NCBI GenBank assembly: GCA_024276955.1
Contig: JAJRWE010000039.1
Location: forward strand, 1 to 39,141
Length of the DNA stretch: 39,141 bases
DNA from: Gammaproteobacteria bacterium
GTDB taxonomy: Bacteria > Pseudomonadota > Gammaproteobacteria > SZUA-152
Direction: 5' to 3'
Position numbers and translations under genes: made by a program. Under the pieces are notes generated by a model, which worked only from the letters and a program-made list of their open reading frames with translations, made no database searches and was not told the DNA's origin. The number at the start of each line of letters is the position of its first letter. The stretch's first letter is position 1. Shown in pieces: positions 12,077-23,345 of this stretch.

Positions 12077-12243
12077 GAGGGTTCCTTGTGGTCTCTGCTT
12101 TGCCGTTTGATGAGGCGGTTATTGAACAGCGTGCTCATGGTTTGCGCAAGTCCTTGAATTCTTCGCTTCGGCTGGGCCGGGGGTGCTGGTAAAATGCCTG
12201 GTTAAGCCGCAGTTTAGCCGGGGCGAGTATAGTCGGCGGCCAT

Positions 12244-14484
12244 GTGATGGAATATCCCGGCAGAAAACTGGAACAACTCTATGAAGCAACAAGTGGAGCA
12301 AGCAAGCGTATGACAGGGCTGAAGATCCCGGCCGCCCCGCGTTGGGCCATTCTGATTGTTATCTCCGTGCTGGCAGGTTACGCCAGTTATGAAATGGCCG
12401 GACCTTCCGTGACGGTGCCGGAGGTGGCGATGAGCCAGGTGTATCCCGCCTCGTCCGGCGCCCTGAACATCCTCGGCCGCTCCTTCAGTCTTTCGCCGGA
12501 GGACAATCCCCTGCGCAACGAGGCGCTGGCCTCGATGGCCACGGACCGGGCGAAGGGCTGGACCCTTTACAACGAGATCGTCGAGGCCGGACGCGCCCGC
12601 TATTACCACGGCTGCTTCACCTGCCACGGTGACTGGCTGGATGGCACGCTGCCGGCACAGGCCGACGGCACCCCTGAATCCGCCGCGCCGAACCCCCTGC
12701 AGGCGGCCTTCGCCCTGTGGCGTATCAATATCAACGCCTCGCCACAGGATAAGGTCGCTGGGGCGCAAGCCCCGGCCACACCCATCGCGCACAAACGCCT
12801 GGACGAAACAAAAGTCTGGCAGATCATTACCTTTCTCACCGACTCGGCAGGCCAGACACCACCGGACATGCCCGGAATGGCCGACACGAAGCCGACCCTG
12901 ATGGGCATGGCCCTCTATCAGCACCGCTGTGCCGTCTGCCATGGAAAAACGGGAACCAACGACGGCCCTGCATCGACACGCATGTACCCTCAGCCGCGTG
13001 ATTTCAGCCTGGCCTTGTTCAAATACAAAACCTCGCCGGGAACCGATCTGCCGCGCGACAGCGACCTGTTCCACACCATCAAACGCGGCCTGACCAAATC
13101 CGGCATGCCTGCCTGGGGTGGTCTTCTCAGTGATGCACAGATCAACAGCCTGATCCCGGTCATCAAGGGTTTCGACATTACTGCCGCCTGGGCACCGGAG
13201 GAGGCCGACGATGCCGATTTTGATGAGCAGGGTCATTATCTGAAAACGAACTTCCGGCGGATCACCGAGGTTGAGCCCGTCGTCGGGCAGATACCCTACA
13301 GTGACAGCTCCATCGCCCGCGGCAAGGTCGTCTACGAGAAGATCTGCATCAAGTGCCATGGCGCCGAGGGGCGCGGCCACATCACCTCCGGCAAGAGCCG
13401 GCTGGAAGATGACTGGGACAACCGCATCTGGCCGCGAGACCTCACCAAGCCCTGGACCTGGCGCGTGACCCAGGCCGACGGCCCCGAGCCGCAGAGCCGC
13501 GAGCAGACCATTCGCAACATCTACACGCGCCTTTCCATCGGCCTGCCGGGCACCCCCATGCCGGCCCATCGTGCCGCCGAGCCGTTCAATCGCGACCCCT
13601 TAAGCCTCGAAGAGCGCTGGCACGCGGCCAACTTCGTCTACAGCCTGCGAGAGAAGAGTGTGCCGCCCGCCGGCAGGCCGTTGGTGCAGGCCCTGCGCGT
13701 CACCGGCCCGTTGCCCGAAGGCCTCGACGACGACGCCTGGGAGGACGCCCCGGCCGTGACCCTGCGGCTGTCGCCCAGCATCGTCAAGCAGGAACACCTG
13801 ACCACGCCGCTCAACGACGCCGTGACGGTGCGAGTGCTGTACGACGACAAGGACATTGCCTTCCTGCTGGAGGTCAACGACCGCACCGACAGCCGCCCCG
13901 GTGAAAAGGTGTCGATGCGGATGCAGGATCGACGCTACCGCCTAAACCCGGACGCCCTGGCTATCCGCTTCCCGCGCGTAGATGTGGTCGAGCCGGGGCC
14001 GCAAGTGCGCACGCCTCGCTACCTGCATGGCAATGAAACCAAGCCGACCACCTTGTGGTACTGGAACGCCGGCAGCCTCGAGCCGCCGCAGCCCGCCAGC
14101 CAGCTGCTGCTGGATGCCATTGGACCGGCTCAGAAACTCACCCTGCGCAAGAATGATCAATCCCTCAGCGCCCACGGCCAGTGGCAACGGGGCCGCTGGC
14201 GCGTGCTGATGAAGCACCCGCGCGCGGCAAACAACGGCCGCGATGTTAGTTTCAATGAAGGTTTGCTGATCCCCGTCTCCTTCGCCAACTGGGACGGCAG
14301 CAACGGCGAGGCCCTCTACCGCAACACCCGCACACCCTGGTACTGGCTGGTGCTGTCAACGCCGTCCGAGGGCGAACAGGGGCTGGCGCTGCCCATTGGC
14401 GTCAGCATCGGTGTGTTGCTGCTGGGCTTTTTGCTGATCAGAGGGCAACGGACGGACAGAGGCGCGGCCACCGATGATGCGTGA
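12244..14484 (+). CDS. membrane-anchored tri-heme cytochrome c with C-terminal EB_dh-like (ethylbenzene dehydrogenase-related) domain
   Basis: N-terminal TM; CXXCH at 12613-12627 (CFTCH), 12928-12942 (CAVCH), 13345-13359 (CIKCH); C-terminal LPEGLDDDAWEDAPAVTLRLSP...VRVLYDDKDIAFLLEVND resembling EB_dh/DOMON-type heme domains; C-terminal TM. Start may be 12247 or 12310. Confidence 0.8.
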   Translation: MMEYPGRKLEQLYEATSGASKRMTGLKIPAAPRWAILIVISVLAGYASYEMAGPSVTVPEVAMSQVYPASSGALNILGRSFSLSPEDNPLRNEALASMATDRAKGWTLYNEIVEAGRARYYHGCFTCHGDWLDGTLPAQADGTPESAAPNPLQAAFALWRININASPQDKVAGAQAPATPIAHKRLDETKVWQIITFLTDSAGQTPPDMPGMADTKPTLMGMALYQHRCAVCHGKTGTNDGPASTRMYPQPRDFSLALFKYKTSPGTDLPRDSDLFHTIKRGLTKSGMPAWGGLLSDAQINSLIPVIKGFDITAAWAPEEADDADFDEQGHYLKTNFRRITEVEPVVGQIPYSDSSIARGKVVYEKICIKCHGAEGRGHITSGKSRLEDDWDNRIWPRDLTKPWTWRVTQADGPEPQSREQTIRNIYTRLSIGLPGTPMPAHRAAEPFNRDPLSLEERWHAANFVYSLREKSVPPAGRPLVQALRVTGPLPEGLDDDAWEDAPAVTLRLSPSIVKQEHLTTPLNDAVTVRVLYDDKDIAFLLEVNDRTDSRPGEKVSMRMQDRRYRLNPDALAIRFPRVDVVEPGPQVRTPRYLHGNETKPTTLWYWNAGSLEPPQPASQLLLDAIGPAQKLTLRKNDQSLSAHGQWQRGRWRVLMKHPRAANNGRDVSFNEGLLIPVSFANWDGSNGEALYRNTRTPWYWLVLSTPSEGEQGLALPIGVSIGVLLLGFLLIRGQRTDRGAATDDA

Positions 14485-15142
14485 TGCCCTGCGTATCGCC
14501 TGGTTTCTTCTGCCGCTGGCATTTTTTCTCTCCACCCTCGCCCTGGCGGGAGAAAGCGGGGAAGCGGCCACGCAGCCATCGCCGGCCCCGCAAGGAAACG
14601 CCGCCGAAAGCCTGGCGCAGGAATCCGGGGAGGAGCCACCTCCCGGCGGCGACTTCACCCTGCAGTCCAGCACCGGCCCCGTTTCTCTCCATAACCTGCG
14701 CGGCAAGGCCGTCTTGTTGTACTTCGGCTATGCCTCCTGCCCGGACGTCTGCCCGCTGGATCTGCGCACCATGGCCGATGCGCTGGAAGACATGAGCGAG
14801 GAAACCCGCGCCCGTGTGCAGGGCATTTTCGTTAGCGTCGACCCGCAGCGGGATACGCCGGAAAGCCTGGCGGAATACGCCGACTTCCTGCACCCCAGCA
14901 TCCTCGGCCTCACCGCAGACGAAAAGACCCTCCGCGAGATGGCGACGCGCTACGGCGTGCAGTATTACCGCGTCGAACCCAAGGGCTCCGATCTGCCCTA
15001 TGCCGTCAACCATTCCGCCGCCACCTACCTCATTGATCCCGAGGGCACGCTGCGCTTCATCTTCCCCCACAATACGCCAGCCAGTGTGCTGCTGGAGGCG
15101 AGCGAATACATCCTGGCCCAGTTTCCGAAGGTCGTAGAGTAG
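14474..15142 (+). CDS. SCO1/SenC family copper-binding / thioredoxin-like protein
   Basis: YFGYASCPDVCPLDLRTMADAL, FVSVDPQRDTPESLAEYADFL, conserved His in AVNHSAATYLIDPEG; overlaps upstream CDS. Confidence 0.9.
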   Translation: MMRDALRIAWFLLPLAFFLSTLALAGESGEAATQPSPAPQGNAAESLAQESGEEPPPGGDFTLQSSTGPVSLHNLRGKAVLLYFGYASCPDVCPLDLRTMADALEDMSEETRARVQGIFVSVDPQRDTPESLAEYADFLHPSILGLTADEKTLREMATRYGVQYYRVEPKGSDLPYAVNHSAATYLIDPEGTLRFIFPHNTPASVLLEASEYILAQFPKVVE

Positions 15143-15187
15143 TAGAAAAGGATTTGCCACAGGGGCGCGGAGGAGGGCGTAGATAAG

Positions 15188-15268
15188 GTAGGTTGGGCAA
15201 AGCGTAGCGTGCCCAACATCTCCATGCATCCCGTTGGGCACGTCGCTTCGCTCCTTTGCCAAACCTAC
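15188..15268. repeat. GTAGGTTGGGCA...GCCCAAC repeat element, copy 1
   Basis: 73-nt core 15188-15260 matches 26096-26168 with 4 transitions by eye; internal complementary arms (GTAGGTTGGGCAAAGCG / TTTGCCAAACCTAC). Confidence 0.9.
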
Positions 15269-15327
15269 GCACTGTGGGGCACGAGCCGCATCATGGCGAA
15301 GCGTCCCACACGAGCGACGTGTTAGCA

Positions 15328-15358
15328 CGTAGGATGCGGTGAGCTTGCGAACCGCATC
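15328..15358 (+). repeat. REP-like CGTAGGATGCGGTGAGCTTGCGAACCGCATC, left copy
   Basis: Inverted relative to 15700-15730, 29/31 identical after reverse complement. Confidence 0.9.
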
Positions 15359-15373
15359 AATCGCGTCATCGCT

Positions 15374-15398
15374 TGTCACACCGCTCTGCGGTGTGACA
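15374..15398. repeat. perfect hairpin TGTCACACCGC-TCT-GCGGTGTGACA
   Basis: 11-bp perfect stem, 3-nt loop; same family as cluster at 5868-5957. Confidence 0.85.
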
Positions 15399-15532
15399 CA
15401 TCCCCAGGCGCTCTGCGCCGGGAAAAGCCAGGACCCGGGGTTATCACTGCCGGTGCATGAATTCATGCAATGACCGGGTTTTCTCGCGCCCGGCAGACAA
15501 CAGAGAGTTTGTGGTGCGAAGCGCCATGAGAG

Positions 15533-15661
15533 GATCTTGTGAATTGCCTGGCGCAGTGATTCGATGTTCTCCACCAGCAACCGATTGCCACGACGTTCGG
15601 TGCAATTGACCGTGAAAAAATAGGTCGCCCCTTCGGTTCTTGCGCGGCGGTATTCGGTCAT
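15533..15661 (-). pseudogene. truncated REP-associated tyrosine transposase (RAYT, Y1_Tnp/IS200-like), N-terminus only
   Basis: MTEYRRARTEGATYFFTVNCTERRGNRLLVENIESLRQAIHKI is the characteristic RAYT start; catalytic HUH and Tyr regions are missing, and the frame continues into unrelated sequence. Confidence 0.8.
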
Positions 15662-15699
15662 GTTTTTCGGATGGCGGGGGGGCGGTGTGATTCTCGATC

Positions 15700-15730
15700 G
15701 ATGTGGTTCGCAGGCTCACCGCATCCTACG
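15700..15730 (-). repeat. REP-like element, right (inverted) copy
   Basis: GATGTGGTTCGCAGGCTCACCGCATCCTACG, reverse complement of 15328-15358 with 2 mismatches. Confidence 0.9.
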
Positions 15731-15800
15731 GGCTGCTCGTGTTTCACGTCCGTCTGACACACTTTTATCTCCTTGCCGCCCAACACAATCCCACCCCAAA

Positions 15801-15824
15801 AGTGTCCTGTTATAACAGGATACT
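15801..15824. promoter_or_regulatory. orphan palindrome AGTG-TCCTGTTATAACAGGA-TACT (candidate operator)
   Basis: 16-nt perfect palindrome 15805-15820 extending to 24 nt with one mismatched pair; AT-rich centre in GC-rich context. Confidence 0.4.
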
Positions 15825-15975
15825 TCCGTATGCGTTCCCTGTTTCCGTGATACCGCCTCTGTCCGGCCTTTCTTGCCCACGGCTACATGGCGCGCAGGTT
15901 AGGCTGTGCGATAGCGCTGCCCAATCCCCATGGCTGAAAATGGTGGGGTTTGTTTCCCTCCCCCCAACTTGCGAA

Positions 15976-16890
15976 TTATTGCGCAGCTGTGTCTTCGACT
16001 TCTTCCGCCTGGGGCAGCTTGACCGGGGTGATCAGCACCACCAGGCCTAACAGCGGATGGTCAAGGTAGTGCATGACCTTTGATCGCATGCGCCGGGATT
16101 CCTGCATGCGAAAACCGCGGATGGCCTGCCACTCTTCCAGACGGTAGGCCGGACCCTGGGGTTCGTAGAGGGTGGGGTAGGGGCGGTCGTACCAGAGGTC
16201 GAAGTCCGGCACGGGTATCGCGGCCTGTTGGGTGACGGGGAGGCGGTAGATCAGGTCCGTGGCCAGGTGCAGATAGCGGGCAACGCTCAGTTTGACGGTG
16301 CCGATGAGTTTCGGGTTGGGCGGGCCGGCATGCGTGTCCGCCTCGGACAGGGGGCGTCCGTCGATGATCAGTGGCTTTGTCATGTCGTCATACAGCAACA
16401 CCGGACGCGCTTGCGCGCGCCCATAGGTCGGCTGACGCCAGGCCACATGCAGCAGGGGCTCGAAGCGTGAGGAGCGGCGCAGGCGCCGGGCGGTTTTCTG
16501 CAATTGCCACTCGGATTCATCCAGCATCCGGAACGCGACCGGGGTCTGCCGGGCATCGCCGGCGGGGGCGTCCGTGGCGGAAGAGTCCATGACCATTTCA
16601 CCGATCACATCATCTGTTGTTTCAGGGGGGGGCTCTTGCGGCAACTGCAATTCCACCAGCTCTTCCAGCGGTAGATCGACGCCGATGATCTCCGGCCATT
16701 GCTCGGCATCCAGCGCCTGCCGGTTGTTGTGGGCAAACAGGATCAGCTCCACCTCGTACCAGCGGCCGCCGTCCTCGTCTTCATTGTCGGCGGCCGTGGC
16801 CATGGTGCAGAAAATGGCCATCAGCAGCCCCGCGAGCCAGCGGTTCTTGATAGACTGTGCGTTTGTCTGTGATGAAGTTGTCTTCGGCAT
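15976..16890 (-). CDS. CsiV family protein (peptidoglycan-binding / cell-envelope protein)
   Basis: Signal peptide, GRWYEVELILFAHNN, and C-terminal RMRSKVMHYLDHPLLGLVVLITP typical of CsiV family. Confidence 0.75.
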   Translation of the reverse strand: MPKTTSSQTNAQSIKNRWLAGLLMAIFCTMATAADNEDEDGGRWYEVELILFAHNNRQALDAEQWPEIIGVDLPLEELVELQLPQEPPPETTDDVIGEMVMDSSATDAPAGDARQTPVAFRMLDESEWQLQKTARRLRRSSRFEPLLHVAWRQPTYGRAQARPVLLYDDMTKPLIIDGRPLSEADTHAGPPNPKLIGTVKLSVARYLHLATDLIYRLPVTQQAAIPVPDFDLWYDRPYPTLYEPQGPAYRLEEWQAIRGFRMQESRRMRSKVMHYLDHPLLGLVVLITPVKLPQAEEVEDTAAQ

Positions 16891-16919
16891 TTATCCGTAG
16901 TTATCCAAGGAAGCTGTTT

Positions 16920-19504
<2,585 letters not shown>

Positions 19505-19577
19505 CAGGGATGAGCGCGATGATGCGATGCTATGAGAATAATCGGTGTGAGGGATATCTGCCTGTACAGCTCGCAGT

Positions 19578-22391
19578 GTGGCGGTTTCTGCTGCTGAAAA
19601 CAAAGGAATACCCGTGAGTAAATCCGGTGCACAGAAATCCGGCGCCCGGCTTTCAGCGAGGTATCTGCTGCGCCTGGCATTGATCGGTATCGTGGTGACC
19701 ACGCTGCTGATGAGTGTCGTGATGTGGTGGGAAGTCAACGACGCGGCGTACCGCTTCGAGCGAGAATCACTGGCAACCCACGATTTGGTGTCGCGCCGCC
19801 TGAGTGAAAGCGAGGCAGTGCTCAGTGGTCTGGCAGCCCTGCATCACGCACTTGATGAGGTCGGTCGAGACCAACTCTCCCTCTATGCCAGTGAAATGCT
19901 GGGCCGGTATCCACACATCGGCTATATCGAATATCAGGAAAGAGTGCTTCGTCAGGAAGTGGCGGAGTTTGAAAAATCGCTTCAGGCGGAAGGTTATCCG
20001 TCGTACCGCGTCTGGGAGCGGCAAGCGGGACAGCACCAGCCAGTGGCCGAACGGCCATTTTATTACCCCATCGTTTTTATCGAACCCCTGGAACCTGAAC
20101 GGGCACAGATGCTGGGCTATGATGTTTACTCCGATACGGATCTTCACCGTGCTATCGACAAGGCCATCAGCAGTGGTGATGTCAGTGCCTCAGCACCTTT
20201 TAAATTGATGAATGGCCAACAGGTCTATACCCTGTTCAAGGTGGTATATTCCGGTCTCGAATTCCCCAATAACGATGTGCAGAAATTTATCCGGGCAAGG
20301 CGTCTTGTGTCCCTGTTAGTGAAGGCTGAATATCTGTTGGCGAGTAGTGATTTTCTGACGCCCGACGCCAACATCACGCTGAGCTATCCGGTCGAAGTTT
20401 TGCGTGAAGAGATTTCACATAAAGAGATTTCGCGTGAATTGTTTCGCATTGAATCCACTCGTCAGGTTAATCGTGCCTTGCGCTGGGTTCTGCCAGAGCT
20501 GAAATTCAGCCGGATGCTGGATGGCGATGGACAACCCTTTCTTCTCGTCATCAAAAAACAGTTAGGTGCAGAAATTTTCCGCCTCGATATTCTGGCGGGT
20601 ATCAGTCTCTTTTCGCTGTTGTTGATCATGCTGCTCTACATGCGAAGGCGTTTCGTTCTCGAACGTGAGCACAGCAGGGATATTCTGTTTCAGCACCGGG
20701 AGCAGGCAGAAATCACCCTGCATTCCATTGCCGATGCGGTGATTACCACCGATGCCCAAGGCAGGGTGGAGCATATGAATGCCACGGCGGAGCAGATAGC
20801 GGGCTGGTCTCTTGCGCAGGCGCGTGGCAAGGAACTGTCCCAGGTGCTTCCGCTCAGGGATGAACATACCGAGGGTGTGGTGCTCAATCCCGTCGCCGAA
20901 TGTATCAGGGAAGGCCGCACGGCACGTCTTTCCGAGGCGGTCATTCTGCGCGGCAGGCAGGGCGGGGAATCCCTCATTATGGCCAATGCTTCGCCAATCC
21001 GTGATCGGGATGGACAGATCATTGGTGCGGTGCTGGTATTTCACGATGTCAGCAAGGAACGCCAGATGGAGCAACAGCTGGCCTATCAGGCCAGTCATGA
21101 TGCCCTTACCGGTCTGCTCGATCGTGGCGAATTCGAGCGCCGACTCAATGCCGCCCTGCACAGTGCAAAGACATCGGGGCGTCAGCATGCCCTGTGTTAT
21201 ATGGATTTGGATCAGTTCAAGGTGGTCAATGATGCCTGTGGTCATGCCGCGGGTGATGAATTACTGGTGCAACTCTCGGCACTGCTGATGGCCACGGTAC
21301 GTGATACGGACATTCTCGCACGTCTCGGTGGTGACGAATTTGCCGTGCTGCTGATGGATTGTCCACTCGAGCTGGCAGCTAACAAGGCCGAATCCCTGCG
21401 TGATGTGGTCAAGGCCTTCCGTTTCATCTGGCAGGGCAAGCGTTTTGATGTCGGTTTCGGTATCGGCGTGGTCCCGGTAACGGAAAATAGTGGTACCACG
21501 ACCGATGTCCTGCGCGCAGCGGATATCGCCTGCTATGCGGCCAAATCCAAGGGGCGGAACCAGGTCTTTGTCTATGAATCGGGCAATCCTGAACTGGAAA
21601 AGCGCCGTGGTGAAATGCGCTGGGCGACGCGCATCGGTGAGGCGCTGGAGAAAAAGCAATTCTGGCTTTACTACCAAGCCATTAAACCCATATCCGCCGA
21701 AGAGCCGGGGCTATTTCATTGTGAACTGCTGATGCGTCGTGAAGATGAAAAGGGTGAGTTGGCCTCGCCAGAGGCATTCATTCCCGCCGCCGAGCGTTTT
21801 AATCTGATGCCGGATATCGACCGCTGGGTGGTCAGCACGGCACTGCCGAAGATTACCGAGCTGGCCCGTCAAGCGGCACAAAACGGCGGGCGCGTTTTGT
21901 GTGGCATTAACCTTTCCGGGCAGTCGCTGGGTGATGAGACCTTTTATGATTATGTCAGCGGTCTGATGGACACGCACGGGGTGCCGGCCGAGGCCGTTTG
22001 TTTTGAAATCACGGAAACGTCCGCCATTTCCAATCTTGACGTGGCGCTGACGTTTATCCAGAAAATGCGTGCGCGGGGCTGCCGCTTTGCACTGGATGAT
22101 TTCGGCACCGGTGTCAGCTCGTTTTCCTATCTCAAAAAGCTGCCGCTCGACTATGTGAAGATCGATGGCAGTTTCATTCGTGAGTTATTGCATGAGCCGG
22201 TTGATGAAGTCATGGTGGAATCCATCAATCGTATCGCGCACACGCTGGGCATCAAGACCATTGCCGAGTATGTGGAAAACGATGCGTTACTGAAGAGGCT
22301 GCGTGAACTGGGGACGGATTATGCCCAGGGCTATGCCATTGCCCGGCCGGCACCGCTCGATGAGCGGCTGCGTGGTACCGCCGCAGACTGA
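19578..22391 (+). CDS. CHASE-PAS-GGDEF-EAL cyclic-di-GMP turnover protein
   Basis: N-terminal TM, CHASE-like sensor, PAS (TLHSIADAVITTDAQGRVEHMNATAEQIAGW), RDTD-ILARL-GGDEF, EAL-domain motifs CELLMR, GINLSGQS, FEITET, ALDDFGTG, DYVKIDGSFI. GTG start (alternative at 19614). Confidence 0.92.
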   Translation: MAVSAAENKGIPVSKSGAQKSGARLSARYLLRLALIGIVVTTLLMSVVMWWEVNDAAYRFERESLATHDLVSRRLSESEAVLSGLAALHHALDEVGRDQLSLYASEMLGRYPHIGYIEYQERVLRQEVAEFEKSLQAEGYPSYRVWERQAGQHQPVAERPFYYPIVFIEPLEPERAQMLGYDVYSDTDLHRAIDKAISSGDVSASAPFKLMNGQQVYTLFKVVYSGLEFPNNDVQKFIRARRLVSLLVKAEYLLASSDFLTPDANITLSYPVEVLREEISHKEISRELFRIESTRQVNRALRWVLPELKFSRMLDGDGQPFLLVIKKQLGAEIFRLDILAGISLFSLLLIMLLYMRRRFVLEREHSRDILFQHREQAEITLHSIADAVITTDAQGRVEHMNATAEQIAGWSLAQARGKELSQVLPLRDEHTEGVVLNPVAECIREGRTARLSEAVILRGRQGGESLIMANASPIRDRDGQIIGAVLVFHDVSKERQMEQQLAYQASHDALTGLLDRGEFERRLNAALHSAKTSGRQHALCYMDLDQFKVVNDACGHAAGDELLVQLSALLMATVRDTDILARLGGDEFAVLLMDCPLELAANKAESLRDVVKAFRFIWQGKRFDVGFGIGVVPVTENSGTTTDVLRAADIACYAAKSKGRNQVFVYESGNPELEKRRGEMRWATRIGEALEKKQFWLYYQAIKPISAEEPGLFHCELLMRREDEKGELASPEAFIPAAERFNLMPDIDRWVVSTALPKITELARQAAQNGGRVLCGINLSGQSLGDETFYDYVSGLMDTHGVPAEAVCFEITETSAISNLDVALTFIQKMRARGCRFALDDFGTGVSSFSYLKKLPLDYVKIDGSFIRELLHEPVDEVMVESINRIAHTLGIKTIAEYVENDALLKRLRELGTDYAQGYAIARPAPLDERLRGTAAD

Positions 22392-22401
22392 AAACACCGC
22401 C

Positions 22402-22469
22402 TGTAGGAGAGAGGCTTCAGCCGCGACAGATTGTCGGCATGCCTGTCGCGGCTGAAGCCGCTCCTGCAG
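22402..22469. repeat. paired REP-like element, GTAGGAGCGGCTTCAGCCGCGACA family
   Basis: TGTAGGAGAGAGGCTTCAGCCGCGACA and TGTCGCGGCTGAAGCCGCTCCTGCA form an imperfect inverted pair. Confidence 0.85.
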
Positions 22470-22478
22470 GCGGCAGAA

Positions 22479-23297
22479 TCACGGCTTTTCGATCTTCGCC
22501 TCTTTGCGCAAATCCGCGATGTAATTTTCCATTAATTGATTCTGCAGGCCGACACGGATCTGCTCCTTGATGGAATCGAAGGGGGGCGGGGCGACGGCGC
22601 GTTCGTCGTCCAACAGGATGATGTGCCAGCCGAAGTCAGTCTTTACCGGGGTCTTGGTGTAGCTTCCCTTTTCCATTTTTTCCACGGTCTCGCCAAACGG
22701 TACCATCATCTGCTCGGCACGGAACCAGCCCAGATCACCGCCGGTAGTGGCGCTGGGGCCGGTGGAGTGTTCACTGGCCAGTTGCGTGAAATCGCCGCCC
22801 TGGTTCAATTCCTCGATGATGGCCTTGGCTTCGTGTTCCGAGGCAACAAGGATGTGGCGCGCCTTGTATTCCGTACCGCTCAGTTCATCCTGACGACTTT
22901 CGTATTCCTTTTTCATTTCGGCTTCATCGACGGCAAAGCGATCCGACGAACGGTTCAGCATGGCGCCGGCAACGATGTTGATGCGTACTTGCTCGATCTC
23001 GGCCTGAACGGCAGGGGTCTTGTCGACGCCGATGCTGACGGCATTCTGATAGATCAGTTCACGATTGATGAGTTCCTCGATCAGTGCGTCCCGCTGCGGG
23101 CCGGTGACTGCCTCGGGCGGCAGGCCACGTAGCTGGGCGTAGCGCTGCAGGGTCCATTCGCTGATGTCCTTGTCGTTGACGGTGGCGACAATGCGCGCCT
23201 TAGCCGGGTCGCCGATGGGCGCGGCAAGGCTGGCAGCGGGCAGGGCCAGCAGACCGGTCAGCAGGGCGATAGAGAGAGTTTTGGTCGACAGGTACAT
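22479..23297 (-). CDS. periplasmic peptidylprolyl cis-trans isomerase (parvulin/PpiC, SurA-like)
   Basis: Signal peptide; EYKARHILVASEHEAKAIIEELNQGGDFTQLASEHSTGPSATTGGDLGWF; KTDFGWHIILLDDER. Confidence 0.92.
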   Translation of the reverse strand: MYLSTKTLSIALLTGLLALPAASLAAPIGDPAKARIVATVNDKDISEWTLQRYAQLRGLPPEAVTGPQRDALIEELINRELIYQNAVSIGVDKTPAVQAEIEQVRINIVAGAMLNRSSDRFAVDEAEMKKEYESRQDELSGTEYKARHILVASEHEAKAIIEELNQGGDFTQLASEHSTGPSATTGGDLGWFRAEQMMVPFGETVEKMEKGSYTKTPVKTDFGWHIILLDDERAVAPPPFDSIKEQIRVGLQNQLMENYIADLRKEAKIEKP

Positions 23298-23345
23298 AAG
23301 CGTGGATTCCGTGTGTGGCTATAGTGGGATTGTGTTATTGCCGGT

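Noticed and set aside
14438-15661. 407-aa minus-strand ORF taken as one gene
   Set aside because: Only the first about 43 residues resemble a protein (RAYT); the rest runs through repeats and antisense of the SCO gene.
15805-15820. LexA (SOS) box
   Set aside because: CTGT and ACAG half-sites are present but separated by 4 nt rather than the 8 nt of the gammaproteobacterial LexA consensus.
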